From assembly GCA_963681505.1 (NCBI GenBank), contig OY811993.1:2801363-2865362 (forward strand): a stretch of 64,000 nt of DNA, written 5' to 3'. Source of the DNA: Eunapius fragilis. Taxonomy: Eukaryota; Porifera; Demospongiae; Spongillida; Spongillidae. Below, one piece after another: positions 11,805 through 22,942 of this stretch (within the stretch, counting starts at the first letter, position 1; each line of letters starts with the position of its first letter). The translations under genes and the position numbers were made by a program. A model generated the notes under the pieces. It was not told the origin of the DNA, ran no database searches, and saw only the letters and a program-made list of their open reading frames with translations.

Positions 11805-12111
11805 CTGGATAAAAACCGATCAAACGGTGGTTGCCATAGTTACGATAAACGTGGTATCTAAAGGCGAAGCTTGTTAATTAATATTAAGAAGGGGGGGGCT
11901 ACTAAACTAAACTACAATTTCCTCAGTGTCTAGTAAAATGCTAATGGGAGGAGACATTTGGACAGGGCCGCAGGCAGAGCCGTGGTGGTAAGGAAAGCAG
12001 CTGCTCCCCCACTATTTTTAAAAATGTATTCAATATCGCGAGGGTAGTTTGCAATGCAATACTACTAATATGCATGCATGCACAGTGGCTCCACCAATCT
12101 GGTGCATGTGT

Positions 12112-13310
12112 TGCATTTACGATGTACAGTTCTGATGCATTATTGTGCTTCTTTTCACATAGTGGAACTGAACTTGCTAATCTTTTTTTGGTGAGTTTGT
12201 TATTTGGAAGGCATATTGTCTGTATTGGCACTGAAATATACAAATTGGCCATGCACAGTTTTATTTCTATGGCATTGATGGTATCTTCACCTCCATGTTT
12301 TGGTATGGAAGGTGTTCTTTTTTAAATGCTATACCAGACCTAGTCCATCTTCCAGCATAGTTGGTCACTGCTGAGGGACCCCACCTCTTATGACCTGGAG
12401 TATGGATGGCACAAATGTATGTGTTACAGTGAAATGAGAATTTAAATTGGAAAACAGTTTAATGAAGCAGTTTAATTGATGCAGCCTAAGCATTATTATG
12501 CTGCAGTTCATGTGTGTTTAGTCATGCAGTATTCCTGTTATGTAAATGTGAAATCATGTTTCAAAATTCTGTAATGTTATGTTTAGCTGCTTTGTGACCT
12601 ATGTTTTGTGCTGGACAGTTTATCCTTGTAGTAGTGAAACTGAACATGAAACTTTGCACTTCATGCTTGCTGAATCTTCTGGTGAGTTATGTGCACCTGG
12701 TATGTTGTGTTACCATGGCATTTATGGTATCTTCACCTCCATGTTTTCGGTATGGAAGGTGTTCTTTTTAAAATGCTATACCAGACCTAGTCCATCTTCC
12801 AGCATAGTTGGTCACTGCCGAGGGACCCCACCTCCTATGACCTGGAGTATGGATGGCACAAATGTACAATTTAAATAGGACAACAGTTTAATTTAATTGA
12901 TGCAGACTAAGCTATCATCATGCTGCAGTTCATGTGTATTTAGTCATGCAGTATTCCTGTTTTGTAAATGTGAAATCATGTTTCAAAATTCTGTAATGTT
13001 ATGTTTAGCTGCTTTGTGACCTATGTTTTGTGCTGGACAGTTTATCCTTGTAGTTGTGAAACTGAACATGAAACTTTGCACTTCATGCTTGCTGAATCTT
13101 CTGGTGAGTTACGTGCACCTGGTATGTTGTGTTACCATGGCATTGATGGTATCTTCACCTCCATGTTTTCGGTATGGATGGTGTTCTTTTTACAATGCTA
13201 TATCAAACATAGTCCATCCTCCAGCATAGTTGGTCACTGATTAGGGTACCCATCTCCTCTGACCTGGAGTATGGATGGCACATATGACATGTTACAGCGA
13301 AATGTGGATT
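12112..13310. repeat. ~0.43-kb satellite, block 1 (about 2.5 units plus leader)
   Basis: A leader (from GCATTTACGATGTACA) is followed by units that start near CTATGGCATTGATGGTATC at 12269, 12715 and 13137 (periods about 446 and 422 bp). The two lengths differ by a short indel near ACAGTGAAATGAGA. The same leader and units recur at 15896-18092. No long open frame persists across units. Confidence 0.85.
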
Positions 13311-13793
13311 TAAATTGGTAAACGGTTCAATAGATTAACATTATCGAGTTCTTATTTTCAACACATCATACTCCATTTCCCTATGGTAGAAGGTATTTTA
13401 GTCCTTTTGTTCCTTTTCTTATGTACATAGAAATGCTGTTACCCCTAAGCGTTCCTAAGGTAAATACCTTTAGTATTGGAGTATGCAGATTGGCGTTAAA
13501 ATTGGTATATGTCCTGTTGCACCTAACCTGTTGTGAAGATATTACTATGCAAAGTAATTGCACTTTTCGCGGTTGTTTCATGCCAATGAATTAGACAAAC
13601 TGCATCCGCTTTCATCTATGGGAGGAGGCAGGTCCCCAAATCATTGCTGCAAATCAGGCAAGTAAATGTGCATACTCTTATTTGCTCATAATGTAGTAAA
13701 GTAAAATTAACGAATGGGACAGGTCAATGGCAATTAGTCCTATATGTAATGTACTGACAGTAACAAACAGAGGAACATTTGGGAATTGATGTA

Positions 13794-15152
13794 CTCAGGG
13801 TAGTTAAGGCTGCCGCGCAGGAAATGATTAATCATGTTAACATATATTATCAACATGCATGTTTGTAATTACATTATTATGCCATTATGTGCTTCAATAT
13901 GTTTCGGTCTTCATTTAAGCGCAAGGACACTATTTTAGTTGTATTCATACGTGTTACGATGTTAGTGATCTACAGCATAACGTACACGATATGCAAACGA
14001 ATGCACGATGGACTAACGTAAAGAGCGTGCAGCTGCCAAGCAAAGCAAATTTGATGGGTAGTTATTTGATAATAACCACTGTACTTTGATAGGGAATATC
14101 AAAGATTCAAAATGCATGGATGAAACTGCAGCTCTAGGGTAAATTTCTTCAGCTAGACAAGATCCTATAGGTCGCTAGTTATTCTCTGCAACTGGATATT
14201 TTGATAAATGCATAATGTATATCGTATCTAGTACAGGTTGATGGCCATTTTAACCCATGTTAATGTTGTCACAACAGCAAGCCAAGAATTGTGAGCATAG
14301 GAAGATTGTAGCAGATTAGCTGGATTTAAATATTTATCGTAACATCCCCCACGTACAGCCTTATTTGTTTACATAGCAGTCTCCCAAACAGTCCTGTACG
14401 ATGGGTGTGTTAAAGAGCATACAGCATAGCCATTAGAAGTAGCAGTATTGGGCACAGGTTTTTGCGTCGAGTTTGAAGCAAGTAGACGGTCCTTGCATGA
14501 AATATAACTTTTTTGTACTAGATGCCATTTAATGACATAAAATTATTTGGTGGCAGCCTTAACTGATTACCAGCTGAATAATTGATTTACGTAAAACCAC
14601 TTCCGACCAAATTAATTTTGCTATCGAATTTAAATGTAATGTATATTACTCAAAGCTCTATCACCTTGGTTGTGCGCTTAAACAGATTAAGTTTTGTACA
14701 CGGTTTGCTATTTTGTTGTATATGTCCATGGACTATAGCGTTACCACTAGAATGTCATCTGTAAACCATACACTAATGTTATGATTTTGTCGAATGAAGC
14801 TTAGGTTTGTAACTACGTATAAGTGGTAGAGTATTCTTCGATCGTCTTGGAATTGTATAGATACCATTGTAATCTTTTGTATCAAATGAATAAACTTCTT
14901 TGTTCGAATATGCATTTAATTCTAATTAGAATTAGTGCGTCGCTGGTTGTTTTAGTTTTATGTTTATGAGTGTTGCCTCTTGTATCTGTTTATTAGCCTC
15001 AACTTTTGACAGAACTTGTCATAACAACACTGCCTTGGTCACTTAAAAGCATTTTTGTCCACCTTAACTGGCTGCGTGTCTTTTGACGCTTACAGCTGCC
15101 ACGTAGCATAACGATTGCCCATCTTTAGACACTTAAGGCTAACTACCCTGAG
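13794..15152. mobile_element. TA-flanked TIR element, 1,359 bp, non-coding
   Basis: The ends CTCAGGGTAGTTA and TAACTACCCTGAG (allowing one slip) are inverted repeats with TA on both outer sides (13792-13793, 15153-15154). Related GGCAGCCTTAACT motifs occur inside at about 14552. The interior is AT-rich without a credible gene. The superfamily is unknown; TA duplication suggests Tc1/mariner-like. Confidence 0.5.
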
Positions 15153-15419
15153 TAGATTTGAAGTTCAATACCAGCCATTTTAGCCATCAGATTGCACCCA
15201 CATCCCACAGTGAATACACATACACTAAAAATCCATGATTGCCACTTGCAAGCAAGGATTTATATAAAACACTGCAGTAATGGTGCTAGCAGCCTTTAAA
15301 CTTACTTTTTACAGGACATGTTTTACTGTAGTGGAATTGAAAATGAACATAATTTCAAGTTCTTCAAACTGCCGTGGGTGTCATTCGATATTATATCATT
15401 GAGGTTTTTGGCATCATAG

Positions 15420-15814
15420 TTGCCAATTCGGCTGATTTTTATTTTATGAGTTCATCCTGTATGGATACTTTGAAATTTTTTGTGTAGGCTGCAACAATGT
15501 GGATTATTTTCTAACAAAACAATGGTTACGTTTTAGAAAAACGTACTTAACGTTTAGTTCTATTATTACCTCACTTTCAACTCATGCATGTAAACGTTTT
15601 CATGATTACGCATATTTTATAGCTATTATATGTGCTACTGTATGAGTAACAGGACTAATTTGCAAAATTCGCAAAGTGTAACAAAAGATCAGAAGTTCAG
15701 AAGCCAATAACTTTGAATAACAATAACTTGATTAAGTGATAATTTGGGTATATCACCTTCAATACTGGTTGAATGTATGAAATGAAAATCACAGTGATTC
15801 AGCCGAATTGGCAA
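15420..15814. mobile_element. MITE-like element with 16-bp perfect TIRs
   Basis: TTGCCAATTCGGCTGA at 15420-15435 is exactly inverted at 15799-15814. The 395-bp sequence between them is AT-rich and non-coding. I did not find a target duplication. Confidence 0.5.
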
Positions 15815-15895
15815 ACATGTTGCAAAAATCTAGTTGATCTAATATGGAATGACCTCTGTTGAGTTGTGTGCATATGTTATCATGTCTATATTATT

Positions 15896-18092
15896 GCATT
15901 TACGATGTACATTCTGGGGCATTATTGTGCTTCTTTTCACATAGCAGAACTGAACTCGCTAATCTTTTTGTGGTGAGTTTGTTATTTGGAAGGCATATTC
16001 GCATTTAATGTCTAATATCCTGGGTGTGCTCCGCGGTGCACGTTCGTACACCGCGGGGTACGCGCAAAACAAGCATTCCGCCGTTTCAGCATTCTAGTGA
16101 AGTTTGACTTTTATGCCACTTTGTATAAGTCCTTATCTGCTTGGGCCGAAGCATTGAAGGCCTAATACCGTTTGCTGCTCTTACATCACGCGAAACTTCC
16201 GGTACGTACGTTACTATTATTTTTCAATTACCGCATACATTCGCCGTACAGTGTACCTCCGCTATGGCGACTTGTATTAGCAGCGAAAGGTACTAGGCCT
16301 TCAAAGCTTCAGCCCAAACTGATAAGGACATATACAACGTGGCATAACAGTCAAACTTCACTAGAATGCTGAAACGGCGGAATGCAAAAAAACTTTTTTT
16401 TGCGTACCCCGCCATGTACAAACATGCACCGCGGAGCATGCCCAGGACATTAGACATTAAATATACAAAATTGGCCATGCACAGTTTTATTTCTATGGCA
16501 TTGATGGTATCTTCACCTCCATGTTTTCTATATGGAAGGTGTTCTTTTTACAATGCTATACCAGACCTAGTCCATCTTCCAGCATAGTTGGTCACTGCTG
16601 AGGGACCCCACCTCTTATGACCTGGAGTATGGATGGCACAAATGTACGTGTTACAGTGAAATGAGAGTTTGAATTGAAAAACTGTTTGATGAAGCAGTTT
16701 AATTGATGCAGCCTAAGCTATCATCATGCTGCAGTTCATGTATGTTTAATCATGCAGTATTCCTGTTATGTAAATTTGAAATCATGTTTCAAAATGCTGT
16801 AATGTTGCCTTCAGCTGCTTTGTGACCTATGTTTTGTGCTGGACAGTTTATCCTTGTAGTAGTGAAACTGACCATGAAACTTCGCACTTCATGCTTGCTG
16901 AATGTTACCTGGTGAGTTATGTGCACCTGGTATGTTGTGTTACCATGGCATTTATGGTATCTTCTACTCAATATTTTCTATATGGATGGTGTTCTTTTTA
17001 CAATGCTATATCAGACCTAGTCCATCTTCCAGCATAGTTGGTCGCTTCTGAAGAACCCCACCTCCTATGACCTGGAGTATGGATGGCACAAATGTACAAT
17101 TTAAATAGGAAAACAGTTTCATTTAATTGATGCAGCCTAAGCAATTATTATGCTGCAGTTCATGTGTATTTAGTCATGCAGTATTCCTGTTTTGTAAATG
17201 TGAAATCATGTTTCAAAATTCTGTAATGTTATGTTTAGCTGCTTTGTGACCTATGTTTTGTGCTGAACAGTTTATCCTTGTAGTTGTGAAACTGACCATG
17301 AAACCTTGCACTTCATGCTTGCTGAATCTTCTGGTGAGTTACGTGCACCTGGTATGTTGTGTTATCATGGCATTTATGGTATCTTCACCTCCATGTTTTC
17401 GGTATGGAAGGTGTTCTTTTTAAAATGCTATACCAGACCTAGTCCATCTTCCAGCATAGTTGGTCACTGCTGAGGGACCCCACCTCCTATGACCTGGAGT
17501 ATGGATGGCACAAATGTACAATTTAAATAGGACAACAGTTTAATTTAATTGATGCGGCCTAAGCTATCATTATGCTGCAGTTCATGTGTGTTTAGTCATG
17601 CAATATTCCTGTTATGTAAATGTGAAATCATGTTTCAAAATTCTGTAATGTTCTGTGTAGCTGCTTTGTGACCTATGTTTTGTGACCTATGTTTTGTGCT
17701 GGACAGTTTATCCTTATAGTAGTGAAACTGAACATGAAACTTTGCACTTCATGCTTGCTGAATCTTCATGTGTTATCTGGTGAGTTATGTGCACCTGGTA
17801 TGTTGTGTTACCATGGCATTTATGGTATCTTCACCTCCATGTTTCCGGTATGGAAGGTGTTCTTTTTACAATGCTATACCAGACCTAGTCCATCTTCCAG
17901 CATAGTTGGTCACTGCTGAGGGACCCCACCTCCTGTGACCTGGAGTATGGATGGCACAAATGTACAATTTAAATAGGACAACAGTTTAATTTAATTGATG
18001 CAGACTAAGCTATCATCATGCTGCAGTTCATGTGTGTTTAGTCATGCAGTATTCCTTTTATGTAAATGTGAAATCATGTTTCAAAATTCTGT
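15896..18092. repeat. ~0.43-kb satellite, block 2 (about 4 units plus leader)
   Basis: Same leader and units as 12112-13310, in the same orientation. Unit starts lie near 16495, 16945, 17367 and 17813 (periods about 450, 422 and 446 bp). The leader is interrupted by the foldback element at 16003-16462. The unit order repeats the long/short alternation seen in block 1, which suggests segmental duplication of the whole block. Confidence 0.85.
16003..16462. mobile_element. Foldback element with ~165-bp arms
   Basis: The arms 16003-16166 and 16291-16462 are inverted copies, starting ATTTAATGTCTAATAT and ending GACATTAAAT, around a loop of about 124 bp. It sits inside the satellite leader and replaces about 17 bp present in block 1, so the insertion was not a simple clean one. 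It has no coding capacity. Confidence 0.75.
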
Positions 18093-18483
18093 TGCAACAT
18101 TGTCGTCACATCAATTTGTACTAAAACATTGACAATAAAGAGGAGAACACAAAAATGATTCATTTTAATAACTTCTTAGCACGTACCATGAATGGGGTCA
18201 TGAATTTGTAATGAAGTATGATGTATCCAAAAAATATTAAAATACAATCCTTACTAAACTTTTACCAAAGTTAGCTAATCATACCACAAACATGTTTAGC
18301 TAAACATCTTTCTGGGCTGCATATTCGCCAGACTGGGACAGCTCATAAAATGGTTGGTAGCCATTTTCTCCCTACAACAGTTTGTTTAGGTAGCCAAGGG
18401 TGCAGTCAAAACACTACAATATGATTATCATTAATTGCTTTGATTATAGTAGCTTTGTTGTGACAGCATGGCCACTGCCTTAA

Positions 18484-19095
18484 CCCTTTGCAATACGAGT
18501 TACGTCGTTAATTGCCAGCTATGTTTTTAATTATGGCTACCCGTAGCTTATTTGTCGCCGTTCTCGAAGAATGACACGGTTAGCTTACTTAAAGATATTA
18601 CTATGATATAAAAGCGTTTTGTGATGTTTATTTTGATATATTTGGTGTACTAACTTAAAAAAACAATGGTTGCGAACAACACTCGATATAGGCAGAGCCA
18701 AGTGGGCCGGGATTTGAAGCCTTCGTATCGTGTAAGCTATAAAACAGAAGACGAAAACACGTTATTTTTATTCCCTGGTGTTATTTCTAAGGTCCAGGTG
18801 TTTAAAAAGGCTTCACTCTCCCCTATTTTAGTAGAACAAGCGGGTGCGTATTCAAAGCCGCTAGTAACGATAGAGGCGCCATTACACGTACACCTGCAGC
18901 TGTTAGTTCCCGCTTTCCTTTTTATTAAAAACCAACACTCCATGTCCTTAGGGCTTTTTGGTGCACAAAGTGTGTAACCATGCAACACTAATTGGCAGTA
19001 ATTGGTTTTCAAATACGTGTGCACATAAATGTGCACTTGGCGGTGAACGCGGGGTGCAATTATTGCATATAAATGTGCACTTGGCAGTCAAAGAG
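18484..19095. mobile_element. Possible piggyBac-like TTAA element
   Basis: TTAA flanks both sides (18480-18483, 19096-19099). The ends CCCTTTGCAATAC and, inverted, CTCTTTGACTGCC share only CYCTTTG, so support is weak. Near the right end a CATAAATGTGCACTTGGC block is present twice, about 45 bp apart. A 103-codon plus frame at 18666-18977 lies inside and is not recognised. Confidence 0.35.
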
Positions 19096-19099
19096 TTAA

Positions 19100-20480
19100 A
19101 GGAACAAACTGTTGTAAGGAGTGGAAAAATCGGTTGGGCGTGCCCGAATACAGCATAGCCGTTATGAATGGGTTCTTTAAAATAATTTCAGGGTGCGTCA
19201 TGCCAGTGGATATAGTATCAAAATTTACAATTGCTTTTGAGATACATGCATGACCGATTAGTTTTCACTTTTGCTGTTCCAAACAAATGTGTACCCGTTT
19301 CTCATGGAACCGGTGTTAAAATACGCTCATGGGTTGTAGTAAGGGCACTAGCGAAGCGAGGTTCATTATCTGATGTATGTATACATTTGTATAGGTCTTC
19401 GTCTTTGGAATCAACAATCTGCTAAATATTCGAATATTCGGATATCCTCAGGAATTGTGTATCTCATAATTAGAGTTCTAATTTCAACAATGTACGCTGT
19501 GTGTACCAGGAGACAAGAGTATGTAGCTATGTAGCCATGGATGTACGCTGTGTGTACTTGGTGACAAGGGTTTGGTGGTGATGGATGGATGCACACTGTG
19601 TGTACTTGTTACACCCAGTAGCTGGCAAGGATATGTTGTTGGTTAATAGTCATTGTTTACATGACTTTACATGCTGTAATGTTTTATTTCAAGTTATCAA
19701 ATATACTGACTGAACTTTATTCATTTGTTCCCATACAGGTAATGGAACTGTTGTCAAAGGATAAGATGTTGGAAATTGATGTGGAGTGATTTCTGTACCG
19801 CTTGTGTCTCCCATTACCAGCATCACCGTCTATTATGTGTGACATGTTGGCACTATCGTGTTACTAGAAGCCATTGCAGCTCTGCATGCATTCTTCATAT
19901 GAGTATCACTTCACTACAAGGACATTTAGGTTTACATGTACATAATACTTAAATGCACGCAACATGTAGAGAGAAAAATATGGGAACTTGAAAAAAGTAA
20001 GCCTGTCTCTGTTAGCGCATCGTAGAAAAGAATCATGAGCCCTTAATTTTTTCTTCCAAACAACAGTCAAGCCAATTTTCAAATGCTCAAGAAACAAACA
20101 CAGACAGATCGACAGACTATCTGCGCATTTATAAATACATGCCAGGGGCAAATCTTTTACCGATAGAACTGGGATGTGATTTTGACGTCCATTTTGGTGG
20201 CATTTCTTTTACACCCGCAGGCCATACATACATAGTGTTTACATAATGCCATGACCGTAAAATCCATACCATTATACCATTCACTATTCTCACTGTTCAA
20301 ATCCAGTCTTTCCAACTGCCTTGGTAATGACGCCACTGAAAACAAACACAGTCATTGTGAGTGGGTGTACCTACACTACATAAAACATATATCCAGTAGT
20401 TCCACATTACATGTAACTGTGCTATGCAATGCATTGTGACCCCCGTAATAAGGACACAGGTAAGAGACACTATTGCATAC
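19100..20480. other. Intergenic, low-information
   Basis: Contains three diverged ~54-bp repeats around GTACGCTGTGTGTAC (19490-19605). Short minus-strand frames at 19906-20151 and 20157-20345 could be exons of the coiled-coil gene to the right, but I could not connect them in phase. Confidence 0.35.
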
Positions 20481-21113
20481 CTTGCAACCTTCGCTTTTCT
20501 TGTACCGGATTTAGCTGATGATTGTAATGATGTAGCTGTTGCTTGTCATCAGGTAGCTGTTTTTGTAGCTGACACTTGTCATCATGTAGCTGTTCCTGTT
20601 GCCCTTGTAGCTGTTGTTTGTCATCTAGTGCATCCTCACCCTGGTGGTTATAATATTCATCAACATGACAACAATACTATTTTGTACAAACAATCTCAAC
20701 CCAACATGTGATGAAATGAAGTCCAACTGATTATACTAACTCATGCATGGTGATCTAATAATTAAAAGGATACCAAATGTAAGGTCCCATACATAAATCT
20801 TTCCCAATGTTACAATAGTACAAGTGCTATTTAGGTTAAGGTAACATAACCATAACCCCCATGTATCTTGCTTCTGTTCCTTCTCCTCAATATCTTGCTT
20901 CAGTTGGTCAATTTTCTGTTTTTGTATCCTAATGCTCTGCTCCAGATCCTCAATTTTACTGTTCAGTTTCTTAATGCTCTGCTTCAGTTCCTCAATATTA
21001 CTTTCCTGTTTCTTAATGGTCTGCTCCAGTTCCTCAATTTTACTTCCCTGTCCCCCAAATTTCATTTTGGGCATATCAATATTCTGTTGATTCTGTTGAT
21101 TCTGTTGCTCCAT
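20481..21113 (-). CDS. Candidate coiled-coil protein, two tentative exons
   Basis: The minus frame from ATG at 21113 reads MEQQNQQNQQN, then four 14-residue heptad blocks (KIEELEQTIKKQES, NIEELKQSIKKLNS, KIEDLEQSIRIQKQ, KIDQLKQDIEEKEQ), clearly a coiled coil encoded by a 42-bp repeat. An acceptor (CTACAG) lies just upstream of the ATG. A second Gln-rich open block on the same strand (about 20645-20481, with QLHDDKCQLQKQL) ends at a GTATGC donor. My best donor for exon 1 (near 20858) and the acceptor at about 20646 do not match in phase, so the join is uncertain. I know no specific homologue. Confidence 0.4.
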
Positions 21114-21241
21114 TACACCCTCTGTAGATTAATAAACATTCCAAATAACAATGTGGAGTCTTTAATCATGAAACGAATGACATGCTCTCTTGTTTTCTAG
21201 CCACACCCATTGATCAAATGTGTATGCAGATCAACCCACCT

Positions 21242-21977
21242 CATGGCCGTAGACAACTTTCAAAGTTTGGGGGGGCTATAATGACTGGGGGTGGGTGCAG
21301 TAGTGGGCGTGCCCCCTCCTGCCCCAGATAGGGGGTTTGGGGGAGCGCTGTAAGCTCCCCCAATGGGGTCTGGGGCGAAGCCCCAGCCGCTTTAACCTTT
21401 TCCTTATTTGTTGTTAGCAAAAACTTAACATTAAATGCAGAAATTGACCCAGCTCTATACGGTATAGCAACGAATGCTATTGCTATATATTTAAGTTAGT
21501 TGACCTTAATTGTCAAAAATCACTTGCCGCCGCGGAGATTTTTTGATCAGCTTTGTCATTTTTTCGATAGTGTCTAATATATCACGATGGCCGGGATTAC
21601 ATTTGCAGCTAAGTTCAGAGCATGGCCATAGCAATGGGTATACAAAGCTCTATGCTCTTTTCGAAGTATATTAGTTGATACACCTGTTTTACAGCCTGCC
21701 ATTGAACTAGCCCCATCGTAGCACTGTCCACTGAAGTGAAAGGGATAACCTCAGCAAAATGTCTTCTATTGTTCGGATGATGCTTTCTGCAGAGTAGAGT
21801 CCATGCTGTGGACTATACTCTACTCACGATCGACCGCTATCAATGATTACAGATCGATGTACATGTAAGTAGTTAATTCTAATTATACGAGATACGGTTA
21901 ACATTTTAATATTTTCTCTCAAGGGAAATTTTGGGGGGGCTCAAGCCCCCCCAAGCCCCCCCTTGTCTACGGCCTTG
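21242..21977. mobile_element. TIR element, 736 bp, with 5-bp target duplication
   Basis: The ends CATGGCCGTAGACAA and TTGTCTACGGCCTTG are inverted repeats. CACCT lies directly outside both ends (21237-21241, 21978-21982). The interior has G-tracts and the same palindromic core GGGGGAGCGCTGTAAGCTCC found in the element at 3568-3961. No transposase is seen. The shared core and the 5-bp duplications suggest the two belong to related non-autonomous families. Confidence 0.75.
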
Positions 21978-22561
21978 CACCTAGAATGCAACACTGATTA
22001 ATCATAAGAAACTTAGTCGAACCGAACCATGAACCGTTCGTGATCTACAATTATAAATGGGGGTTATAATTGGCTGGTAATTAGCAAATTGATTCCTGCA
22101 GGGACGAGCGCAGTCCGTATAATTTGTCAATCTACTTTAGTAAGTACTATAAATAAACGTGGAATATATGATAAATAAAAACATGGACCACATGTGGATA
22201 AATATCTGCAGGCACATGAAAACATGGACCATATTTAAGTAAATGTACATGTAATGTTGGAAGGATAATACTTGCTAGCCAAGATCCGTTGGGTATAATT
22301 TTGCCCTTGTGTCCTAACCCTTTGTGACATGTCTGCCTGAGGATAACTACCAAGGCCCAGTATGACATGCTGGATAATGACAGGCATTACACGTATATGT
22401 ACACAGATAAGTAGTTGTAAGTTAGAAATTGGCTTTAATAAAAAGAAAATTAAAAAAGTGAATGGAGGGAGGTATCTAAATTGCTATCTTTATAAGTAAG
22501 TGTAGTGATGATTTATGGTGGAATAGGGCAGGTCAGATATAGCCTTCGATGTACAGCCATG

Positions 22562-22598
22562 GTGGGGGGGGGTGGGGGGGTGGGGGGGGGGGGGGGGG
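22562..22598. repeat. Poly-G tract
   Basis: Almost uninterrupted G run of about 37 bases in AT-rich sequence just downstream of a candidate minus-strand stop codon. Similar G or C runs occur at about 1926, 1964, 3891, 3922, 29144, 30801 and 31846, so they are a local habit of this genome. Confidence 0.9.
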
Positions 22599-22666
22599 CT
22601 AATGAACAACTACATGTATGGGCTGGACTGGGTGATGAGCATAATACAAGGTTTGGGATACCCCAA

Positions 22667-22941
22667 TCACACATCATCCCACACATGATCCAACAAAGCA
22701 TGTGACAGGTCACCTGATGGGAGGGGCTGCTTCTCTTTTTTGTTATCACCTGCAATAAGAACACAATAAGTCAGAATGGCCAGCCATTCCTCTATTTGAT
22801 GCCCACTCTATTGCATACCGAAAGGCAGTACACAGACCTTGCAGCTGCGTATCCATAGCGACCTCTTGAGTGGAGGCTGCAGGTTGGCCTTGCTGTGGAG
22901 GTCCTTTCTTCATTGACCTCACTTTGGAGATGTTAGAGTGA
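22667..22941 (-). CDS. Possible terminal exons of an unidentified minus-strand gene
   Basis: Two blocks join in phase across a GT-AG intron: 22941-22838 (after a TGTAG acceptor; reads SNISKVRSMKKGPPQQGQPA and on to MDTQLQ) and 22749-22667 (GDNKKEKQPLPSGDLSHALL and on, ending HVWDDV and TGA). Together they give about 60 hydrophilic residues. The upstream frame also stays open straight into the adjacent megasatellite, so the acceptor may not be used. No family is recognised. Confidence 0.35.
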
Positions 22942-22942
22942 C

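Larger units (their letters stand above)
9697..11860 (-). mobile_element. Decayed Merlin (IS1016/ISXO2-like) DNA transposon
   Basis: The outer inverted repeats are TAGATACCAC (9697) and GTGGTATCTA (11851-11860). A second matched block, TTATCGTAACTATG at about 9722 and its complement at about 11836, reinforces them. The interior encodes a broken Merlin transposase on the minus strand. A separate 995-bp TA-flanked element is inserted at 10422-11416. I could not identify a flanking target duplication. Confidence 0.7.

Noticed and set aside
19739-19789. Short possible last exon VMELLSKDKMLEIDVE after a CATACAG acceptor
   Set aside because: It has a good acceptor and stop, but I could find no upstream exon on the plus strand to join it.
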